From Phorcus lineatus (taxonomy: Eukaryota > Mollusca > Gastropoda > Trochida > Trochidae): a stretch of DNA of 64,000 nucleotides. Both the position numbers and the translations under genes were made by a program. The stretch lies in assembly GCA_921293015.1 (NCBI GenBank), contig OV121093.1:28902622-28966621 (forward strand), written 5' to 3'. Each line of letters begins with the position of its first letter. Position 1 is the stretch's first letter. The notes beneath the pieces are model-generated. The model searched no databases, had not been told where the DNA came from, and saw nothing but the letters and a program-made list of their open reading frames with translations. Below, in pieces: positions 49,019 through 57,945 of this stretch.

Positions 49019-49713
49019 CTGTAAAACAACAATGTTAATCAAATGTAACTCTATGCGCAATACAACGTTATATATGATATAAACTCAATCTTCAGTTAGT
49101 TAAAATTTATTTTGTAATAAAACTTGACAGAGAGTATAAATTGTCAAGAAACATGGAAGGGGATGTGTGCCAAAAATGAAATCATGTAAACTCGTAATTC
49201 GCAAGTTGTAACATGTCGTTTTCAACCATGCAATTCTCGAAAAGACAAGTCCAAATGAGCAAACCTAACATTTTAATCTTGTAAAATTCAACTTGCTGTT
49301 CTCAACTTTACAAAGTTCAAATGTAATTCTAGAAATGTCAAAGTTGAAACTCATTTTTGTATTTCAAATAAGAGGGATATACATATACGTCTGTTTCCCA
49401 AGGCTGATTTTACTACTCTTCATTTTTCATTTACGAATTGTAAAACGTAACTTGTAGCATTGCTTAATGTGTATATCCCTCTTATTTAACCAAAAAAAAG
49501 TTAGTTTCGACTTTGACATTTCGTTGCATTCTTGGACTTGTCTTTTCGAGAATTGCATGGTTGAGAACGACATGTTACAACTTGCGAATTACGAGTTTAC
49601 ATGATTTCATTTTTGGCACACATCCCCTTCCATAAGAAACTGTCTTGTAAATCATCAGTGTACAATATATTGATATATCATATATCATGTAATGAAGTTA
49701 TCCCTAATAGTAC
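49019..49713 (-). other. Intron of TRIM copy 3, enlarged by a MITE
   Basis: 695 bp against 225-297 bp in the other copies. Subtracting the 481-bp MITE and its 7-bp target duplication leaves 207 bp. Splice sites are conserved (CAAG|GTACTA and TTTTACAG|GATC). Confidence 0.85.
49153..49633. mobile_element. Fold-back MITE with 7-bp target duplication
   Basis: The ends ATGGAAGGGGATGTGTGCCA and their reverse complement begin terminal inverted repeats of about 100 bp with only one mismatch. A second inverted block (GTCAAAG.TGAAACT, AATAAGAGGGATATACA) lies inside. AAGAAAC flanks both sides (49146-49152 and 49634-49640). TRIM copy 4 has the same intron without the insert at about 59703-59720. There is no coding capacity. 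The superfamily is undetermined, as a 7-bp duplication is not diagnostic. Confidence 0.92.
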
Positions 49714-50836
49714 CTTGGCCAACTTTATCCATAAATCCAGATAAAAGCAGTGATGGTTTCAGCTGCCCCGCCCACTCTTCCACAGGTCTGTCAGGGTGAG
49801 GAACTGGGGTCTCTTGTCTACACGTCTACACGTGGGACAGGGGATGATCTTGTTAGTCACTGCTACTATTTTTGTGTGAAGATACTTGCCCAGGCAGTTC
49901 TTGCAGAATGAGTGTTGACACTCAAGTGTTACTGGCTGCACAAACACCTCCATACAGATGCTGCAAGTTAGGAAGTCGTCCTTTAGGTGAACTGATGTCG
50001 CCATCGTTGATCTAATGCCAGGTTTTGTCTGCCTCTGCAATGATGTAAAATGATACTATAGTCAGAATGTTTAAGAAAATCTGCTCATGTGGCTTTAACA
50101 CCTTCAAATATTTCGGGGGAGGAGGGGGTGATGGAATGTTTTCAGATTTGACATCTAATAAAAAAGAAAAAGGAACTAAGAATTATCATAGTTATAGTGT
50201 GATGATTCCATGAATCAATATGAAAAACATGTGATCTTAAATGATTGGAGTAGTTAGGTGCATTTTGATTTTGATAAACATTACTTATTTTAATAATCAT
50301 TTACTTTAAAAGAAATTAGACACATTAGATTTACAGACGTACATATTGAGAAAACTTAATCATCAAAGATGTGGTTTTGAATACATAATACACTGCAATC
50401 ATTCAATTAAAGGTATCATGTATAAACATTCATTTCCTGCATGATAATACTCTCTACTTGCTTTTAAATGAAACAAATGTGAAGCTTTCTTTTGAATAGA
50501 TGGTATATCACAATCTATAAGAACATCGTGGATAACCTTACGTTAGGACCTAATTATTTTACTATAACAATTCTAAATTTCTTAAAGATACTTAATGTTA
50601 TAACAACTGTATAGTTTATCTTCTAAATATAATTTGTAACAAATATTCATATATGAAATACGATACATATAAATTAATTATGATTATTTCATACAAAAAA
50701 TGTTAAAATTCTTCACGACGTTCTAGAATTCTTCTTTACATTCTAATTAGTTAAAAAAAAAAACCCTTAACATATTGCATATAACCCGTTCTTGTGGACC
50801 CTTACACGTGACGTTCGACTTGAAATAACACAGCAG

Positions 50837-50959
50837 TGTCTCTTACACAGACAAACACTACTTACTTAATATATCATTAGATTTGCATTGACTCTGTTGT
50901 CTCTTACACAGACAAACACTACTTACTTAATATATCATTAGATTTGCATTGACTCTGTT
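50837..50959. repeat. 61-bp perfect tandem duplication
   Basis: A unit starting TGTCTCTTACACAGACAAAC and ending GCATTGACTCTGT occurs twice in succession with no differences I can see, which implies a very recent event. It lies in the 5' flank of the TRIM copy 3 pseudogene. Confidence 0.9.
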
Positions 50960-51322
50960 GCTTATATTGCAGGTGCGAATTATTTCACATCGTTAATTAT
51001 TTAGATAGGCACATAGACACGCGTATAGAACCTCAACTACTAACTTTGTACCCGTAAATAACATTTGCCCAGCTGCATTACGTGGATTATAATGCAGGTA
51101 TGTAGTTTAAAATGGATTCTTCCAGAATACACCCATGTGGACCCTCAAAAGCCGCTATACGACTGTACATGGTGTCAATCAGGTTTATTTATAATTATGT
51201 ATTGAAAAGGTCTGGTTCTGATACTGCAATTACGAGCTCAATAAAAGTCCAAACATGTTCCCAAACGTTGCATCTTGAGTTAATAACATAACCGGGGTCA
51301 TTTGTGATAGTAATATCAAACC

Positions 51323-51334
51323 GAAAGTAGAAAC
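51323..51334 (-). promoter_or_regulatory. Shortened GAAA array, TRIM copy 3
   Basis: GAAAGTAGAAAC on the plus strand, in the same context (CAAACC before, CTG after) as the longer array of copy 2. Six bases, one GAAA core, are missing. Confidence 0.4.
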
Positions 51335-51461
51335 TGACCACTTCCGCATTCCTTATACCGAGTTATACACGCATACCTGTAAATACGATGACAATAACCA
51401 TTGATAACTAAATCTGCTACAGCGAACGTTAAGAGGATAATCAAAAAACAAAATGTCGTAC

Positions 51462-51561
51462 CTTGATTAATGGTTATCATTGACTGGGGAATGTTTATAG
51501 TCTATACCTAAACGGACGACTCGCCTCGCTGGTTTCTCAAGCTGGCAACTAGTCACGTGAC
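51462..51561 (-). promoter_or_regulatory. Candidate first exon and CLEAR-type E-box, TRIM copy 3
   Basis: Minus strand: GTCACGTGAC at 51552-51561, then about 90 bp to the donor ATCAAG|GTACGAC (51462/51461). GCTCGC-like and GTGAC..TGTG.GAGGC neighbours align with copy 2. The upstream ORF seen in copies 2 and 4 is not conserved here. Confidence 0.4.
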
Positions 51562-52905
51562 TTTTTTGTGTGAGGCTCGTGATGAGTGTGCAGTGTATAT
51601 CTGCTCTGTAATGGAAACTGATATAAATTTATATAAAGGCTACAGTTTTATATCAACTCTTCTTTAGTGCAAGGGTCTTACTTATAATTATAATGCTTGA
51701 ATATTTTGTGGCGTGATATACTTTTTCTGATAAAAATGTTTATCATTATACGACATATCATTTTAATGATTACCTGTTACTGATATTTTAAAGTTTTCAA
51801 ATAGAATGAAACTGGTTTAGTTAGTTATTACTGTGTTACTTGTTTTAGATGTCATGATTATATTAAAGCTATTTTTTTTGCTGGTATCCTGATATTTGTA
51901 TTCAATAATTAATAAAGTGTCAGATTATTTCTACGATTATGGTTTAATTTTCACATTTAGGACAATTGAATCAAAAGGGACTGTATGATTAATGTGTGAT
52001 ACAGAGTATATATATATATATATATATATATATACTTTAAGATAACATTAAATCCCTTTTCTGTCGGGAAATACTGTTTGCTAACTAGTCAATTAAGGAG
52101 TTAAAACAATTTGTGAGGTAATGCAATTTTTTTTAAATTTCAAACACCTCACACTTGCAAAGGTTGAGAATTATTTCAATTTTTTTTTGAAGTGACATGA
52201 CAATTTAACATTTACTTTCATGATGTCATAATATTTCAAAATACATTGATCAGTTATTGATTGTAATCTACCTTGAAATGATAATGACTTATAAGATATT
52301 GGAGTAAGTTTTACAAAGTGAAGTTTTAGATCTTAATCATCTGTGTGAAACAATTTTAAAACGTTTTCTTTAAATGAGTTGCATTATGCTGTTACTCCGG
52401 CAATGCTAACGGACACATATTATGTTTGCATGTAGATTTCAGCGTACTTCATGCTCAGAATGATTAGCTCTGAAAGTTTCATTTGCTTACCAAATTTAGA
52501 CACTCATTGTCTAAAGGCGTCATTGACCAATTATATATGTAAAACAACTTAAGTTTTGTTCACTTTTATCCAAATCCCAACAAGTACTTGTAAAATCATA
52601 AACATATTTCAGACAGTGACTCATTTTTTTAAAAATCAGTGTTGCTCATTTTTATGTAAATTGTCTCATTTGTTGTGTTTAACTAAGCCCTGTAATCATT
52701 ATTTCGGCTATCTGACTCGTGACAGTGATGGACACGTAAATGGGCGATATTGATGCGTGACTATCGTTGTAAAATGGTCTTGTTGTCAAATGGAATATAA
52801 AAACCTTCCTATAAATGTAGAGAAGTTTAAATTCTGAGACCCATTTTTTTATTATTATTTCAATGACCTAGAAGTCTGCAGTAAATATGTTTCAAACATT
52901 AAGTT
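51562..52905. other. AT-rich spacer with (TA)14
   Basis: No gene is supported. A pure TA run occupies 52007-52034. The open frame at 52556-52753 has no domain. Confidence 0.5.
52007..52034. repeat. (TA)14 microsatellite
   Basis: Fourteen uninterrupted TA dinucleotides. Confidence 0.98.
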
Positions 52906-52909
52906 ATTG

Positions 52910-54535
52910 TCCGATTTTTTATCACAAATAACTACTTTAACCTATTCATTGTCACCATACTGAAATTATAGGCATTAAGAACTAATATTCCGAAACAACC
53001 ACTACGTCTTGATTGACATAAGCAATATGTAAAGTTGGACATATTTGACTCTACAACATATTATGTGCCTATTTAACAAGCTCATGTCACGACACTTCTG
53101 CACTGATTCACCCGCCACGTGAAATTTACACGACCTGCACGTGCTGCACGTTTTTCACGTGCATCAGCTTCATGAAGTTGTTGAACAATTTGAAATTACT
53201 TTTTCAAACATGTTTCCTCTACATTTAACTATGATTATGATAACCTAACCCCGGTATAATGTCAAACTGACAAATATTTAATTTTAAAGTTCTCTATTAT
53301 ATTGTATCAAATTCGTCGAAACTGGAAAGTTATGAGCCTTTTTGAAGTGAACAGTCGTTCTGTTTTGTGAGCAATTGTGTAAAAGAAAAATTAATATACA
53401 ATTATTCATCTACATATTCTACTCCAAGATTCCCATTATCTGAACGTGCATAAATATTTCTTGACCATTTAATAATTTCCTGTCTCATCAATGTCTCAGT
53501 AGCACAGTGCTACTGCTACTTCATCTTGGTAGCATTTATTACCTCCCTTAGCTGTTTGGTAATCTTGTCGCTTAGGGTTCAAGCCCAGGTTTCTGTTGAA
53601 ACTTTTGCAGATCTTATAACTATAATCTTATCCCATAATACCCATATCCTGTCACATGATCTTAAAAAAGCACATGTAGTGCTTGGTATCACTGGTTTAG
53701 TGTGTGAGCAGCCTCCATATTGAAAAGAAGTCTGCACAGAAGAAGTAGTATTTTTTTTATGTAAATAATTGTACTACTTTATAAACAGAAGGGTTTTTCA
53801 AATAATAATGTTAAATATATGTATGTCTTATTTCCTTATATTTTGATCATTGAAGGATAAAATGAAATTCGTCTTCCAACTCCCTAACACAGAACTTACA
53901 ATACATTTATCGTATTATACCTGCCTGTTTCTATCATTAAACTATGTGATGATTTAATTTAAATTTAGTTATATAACTCTTGTAAATAAAAGATATACAC
54001 TTGCGAAGATAGAATTGTAGAGTATTTCTATGTAGTATTAACATACACATTACATTTAGTTGATGAAGATAATTGGCCTCTAACGAGCTGACAAGCGTTA
54101 TCAAAAATTCGTTGCTTAATAACCAATAAGTAACTGGGATGAGAATACTTAAAAACTGCATTATATGGTATATTACGATAGATTACCTGAGTGTGGGTCA
54201 TTACTTATATCTAGAGAAATGCATTACCTGGGGACTATATATATCTGTGTAAATGTTTTAAGGCCCTCCTACCCGGGTATCATCTGGGCATGCAAATCCG
54301 GGATGTTCTATAATAGGAAAAAGACTAAATTGTAAGGGTATTAAAACATATGTGAGTTATATAATGGGGAGTAATCAGTTATCCAGTTAATATTGTTTTA
54401 GTGAGGTTTTTTTATTGTTCTGTCGGGTTTTTGTAACCAAGGGTGTTGTTGGGGAATTGTAAGGGTAAACCTGATCGGAAAGTCGGGCGTTCAAACCGAA
54501 TTAGAAAAAAAACTGGATAAAGTTTGCTGTCTGCA
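52910..54535. repeat. Intergenic duplicon, long form with about 1.06-kb interruption
   Basis: 52910-53090 and 54155-54535 together equal the continuous block at 30885-31455. The intervening 53090-54155 begins with a CACGTG-family right half at 53100-53170 (CACTGATTCACCCGCCACGT, then CTGCACGTGCTGCACGTTTT). It contains no recognisable gene. Confidence 0.7.
53100..53170. repeat. CACGTG-family right half with three CACGTG motifs
   Basis: CACGTG occurs at about 53116, 53137 and 53157 within 50 bp, in the family context CACTGATTCACC..CACG..TTTTTCACGTGC. It is the densest E-box patch in the window. Confidence 0.6.
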
Positions 54536-55084
54536 ACTGAATGACTATTGCTATGAAGATAAGTCAAACAATGTAACATGGACACTATCATGATACCATC
54601 AAAAGCCTAGAGTATCATACAATGCATTTCAATTAGCAGGAGGCTCTATGGAATACATCTCTGTTCAATGTCTGTTGTTCATTTTGCTAATGAGAGTCAT
54701 AGTTCGACTCTTGTGGATTGGAAGCTAGAGCCAGTGCGCTCTTCGTAGAGAGTTGGTCGACATCAAGGCCTTGCAACGTGACAGCTTTGAGGATGATGAT
54801 GAACGTTGTTAAGGTGTGTGGTGTATGGTGATGTTATTGATGATGATGCTCTCTCTTAAAACTAGAATTTTGATAAGTTGTTGATGTCCAAAAAGCAACT
54901 GAATCAAACAGTCATATGGAGATTGAAAATGAATAATTTGCAAGAATGTACTCCTATAGTACATATCTGTGATGTGTGTAATGGCAGAATTAGTACCTAT
55001 GTTTTATCTTTCTTCTTTGTGCCCTTTAAATCTATCCCTTTAAATCCCCAATGATTTAGAAGTAAAACAACACATTCAAAATAC
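54536..55084. other. Non-coding spacer
   Basis: No gene or organised repeat is recognised, apart from a short GATGATGATG patch near 54790-54855. Confidence 0.45.
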
Positions 55085-55895
55085 AAAATTGTTAGTTTTT
55101 TCCAAGGCTGATTTGGTGTATTTCAATGATAGTGGATTAATGGTAGGTCCCATAGTTTGCTTTTGGACACTTAACCTTGATTGATATAAGTACACAAATA
55201 TACAAAAGAGTTGCAAGTATCCATAATTCTACTCTAAGTGCAAATAATGTTAAATAAAATAATATACATTAACTTTAGAGAAGAGAAAATAGATTTTTAC
55301 CAAGGCTGAGTTGGTGTATTTCAATGATAGTAGATTAGCGGTAGGTCCCTTGGTTTGCTTTTGGACACTTAATTTATGTGTTATAAGTACACATAAGTAC
55401 ACAAAAGGGTTACAAGTACTCAAGAATCTATTCTCAGTGCAAATAATGTAAAATAAAATCATATACATTCACTGTAGAGAAGAGAAAATAGTTTTTTCCA
55501 AAGCTGAGTTGGTGTTTTTCAATGATAGTAGATTAGCGGTAGGTCTCTTGGTTTGCTTTTGGACACTTAATTTATGTGTTATAAGTACACATAAGTACAC
55601 AAAAGGGTTACAAGTACTCAAGATTCTATTCTCAGTGCAAATAATGTAAAATAAAATCATATACATTAACTGTAGAGAAGAAAAAATATATTTTTTCCAA
55701 GGCTGAGTTGGTGTATTTTAATGATAGTAGATTAACGGTAGGTCCCTTGGTTTGCTTTTGGACACTTATTTTGTGTGTTATAAGTACATATAAGTACACA
55801 AAATGGTAACAAGTACTCAAGATTCTATTCTCAGTGCAAATAATGTAAAATAAAATCATATACATTAACTGTAGAGAAGAGAAAATAGAATTGTT
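55085..55895. repeat. 198-bp tandem array, four copies
   Basis: The marker CAAGGCTGA (with one base changed in the third copy) starts at 55103, 55301, 55499 and 55698, giving periods of 198, 198 and 199 bp. Each unit contains TTTGCTTTTGGACACTTA, ATAAGTACAC and GCAAATAATGT.AAATAAAAT. The first copy is the most diverged, and copies 2-4 are close. Because 198 is divisible by three, minus-strand open frames repeat in register. I do not consider them coding. Confidence 0.95.
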
Positions 55896-56229
55896 ACCGG
55901 TGAAAGTCATGAATGACGAGTTTTTGTAATGGAAACCTAAAATTTCGTACAAATGACCTATGGTAGCTATCTGAAATGTCTGTCAATGGATTCAGTGACC
56001 TTATAAACATACATTTAGATACCAAGATTATGGTTCTATGATAATTAGAACCAAAGATATGAGGACATCCACCTTTTGGTGTGACGCTTCAGAGAATAAG
56101 TGGCTGAGGGGGGTACCCATGGAAATATGTAAAAATGACACATTTCGTCCCAGTTTATACACTGTTACCAGTCAAATTTGCATAATAGACATGTCAAGGC
56201 TTCAAAAAAAGTTAGTTTCATTCTGCCAT

Positions 56230-56253
56230 GGGGGGGGGGGGGGGGGGGGGGGG
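56230..56253. repeat. G24 homopolymer
   Basis: Twenty-four consecutive G residues within an otherwise AT-rich region. It may form a G-quadruplex, and its exact length may be a sequencing uncertainty. Confidence 0.9.
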
Positions 56254-56299
56254 TGCATGGGGACCCCTCTGGGCCGGTGGACTAATACTAATAGTTCAC

Positions 56300-57069
56300 G
56301 GTACGACACGATTGTAAAAAATGTATTGTATGTGTGAACTTAAATTTCATAATGTACCTTTTCGTGACTCAAAAGATTAAATAAACAACATAAACTTCGT
56401 AGAAAGAACTAAGGAATACAAGAATGATACCAAAATGAACACCCGTTATGCAAGATGAATAACTCTCCATGTTCACTTCCATGAATGATGTGAACGAGAA
56501 TGAAACTTGAATCTTATAAACGATGACTTTTGATCAAGTTTCAGACTGTTGTTTGCATTAGTATTTACAAGTTTTGTCCAGTGACAATATGAAGGTATAC
56601 ATAACTAATGATAAACAAAACGGACAAATGATGCGTGTCAAGTAGTCAAACATAAGTTTAGACACTTTTCTCAAGCGGTCAAGGACAGTGTAAACGTAAG
56701 GCATTTTTATTGATTTTCATTGAAAACAAAGAATTTAGCATATAAATTATTTTTCATCAGGGGGTAAATATGTGTGATCAAAGACAAACTACATTAATTA
56801 CAACAGTGGAGTGTCACTTTAGGGTTGTTACAATGCGACTCCATATTACAGTGAAGTTATCCTTGTTCCATGTCTTGATGTCTTGTCGCCGAGCATTATA
56901 CCTGTTGGTTTGAAATGAATGATACTTTGAAATTTAGGTCCCTAGAGCTGGTCACAACAAAGAAGATAAACATTATCTGTTTTCTAAAACTCTTAGCAAA
57001 GATACAAGTATCCGGTCATCAATGAAATGAAACAGTACAACTATCTTTAAAGAAAAATCTTTAGTACTG
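56300..57069. other. 3' flank duplicon of TRIM copy 4
   Basis: It matches pieces 3' of copies 1 and 3: GTATGTGTGAACTTAAATTT with AATGTACCTTTTC, ACACCCGTTATG..AGATGAATAACTCTCCATGTT and AATGAAACTTGAATC. No gene is present. Confidence 0.55.
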
Positions 57070-57520
57070 TCAACAACCATTTGAAACCAAGAAATTAGAA
57101 ACATGTGTTGCACGTGCAAAGCGTGTTCATTTCACACGGAATACGAAATCTGCACGTGCAAATCGTGTTTGCCGTTCAGAAGCAGGTTGTTCAAAAAATC
57201 AAGTAGAGAATGGCCCCCCATATCGGATCTATTTAAAAGAATCAAACAAAAAAGAGGTTATTTTCATAATGATATCAATTACCAGAGTTGTAAATAAAAA
57301 TGAACCATATATAATTTTCTAATTTCCCCTAAATATGTTGTAGCATTTGAAAACTTTTGTGTCAATTCTTAAAAAATCTAACAGTTGCTGCCTCAAAAAC
57401 TTACTCTCACTATTTAAGCTACACCACAATACTTAGGCAAAATAAAAATAGACACTGATTCACCAAACACGACATTGTAGAAAACTCTGCATGAATTGCA
57501 CGCTTTTCACGTGCTATCCC
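57070..57520. repeat. CACGTG-marked dispersed element, copy E5
   Basis: Left block: ACATGTGTTGCACGTGCAAA, CGTGTTCATTTCACACGGAA, CTGCACGTGCAAATCGTGTT. Right block: CACTGATTCACCAAACACGA, GAATTGCACGCTTTTCACGT, then GCTATCCCG. It is more diverged than E2 and E4. It ends 426 bp past the TRIM copy 4 stop. Confidence 0.7.
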
Positions 57521-57945
57521 GACTTTGGACAACTAAAACTACGGCACAATGCACTTGTTTTAATTTATGTCATATGATTTACTCCACACGTTGGAGGAAT
57601 ATGATAGATAAGTTATTGTCTATTCACAGTTGTAAATGTCCAATATGCCAAAATAATGATTAGTTGTGCACTTGTTGAATAATTATTTCTAAAATTTAGT
57701 AACAATTACATGATAACAGTAATGAAAAAGATGAAAATACTACAGAACAATAGTATTGTTTCAATTAACGTTTTTTAACAAATAATTACTAAAAAAAAAA
57801 GTCAACTGAACCTGTTTTTTTAGTTTTGAGTCTTTTACAGTTATAGCTATCTGTTTTCACAATTTCTGTTTGATAATTTACTTTTGGCACCGATTGGTCT
57901 CTATGGTCACACCTAATACCTTCATTGATATTAAACCATGAACAC

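Larger units (their letters stand above)
47379..50004 (-). pseudogene. TRIM-NHL-like pseudogene, copy 3
   Basis: The same architecture as copies 2 and 4, with exons 50004-49714 and 49018-47379, but broken twice. The RING exon is 291 nt instead of 283, because TCTACACG is duplicated at about 49821-49838. This shifts the frame right after the last RING cysteines (CPTCR) and leads to a stop at 49759. In exon 2, the GAT codon of the coiled-coil KQKEDQLIKK is TAA at about 48530, cutting the protein before the propeller. The rest of exon 2, including the propeller, is still open, so decay is recent. RING ligands are intact before the frameshift. A 481-bp MITE sits in its intron. A truncated RING-only peptide of about 80 residues could still be made. 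Confidence 0.9.

Noticed and set aside
55250-55952. Three consecutive minus-strand open frames of similar protein
   Set aside because: They are the 198-bp tandem repeat read in register. No domain, no splice signals, and AT-driven composition.
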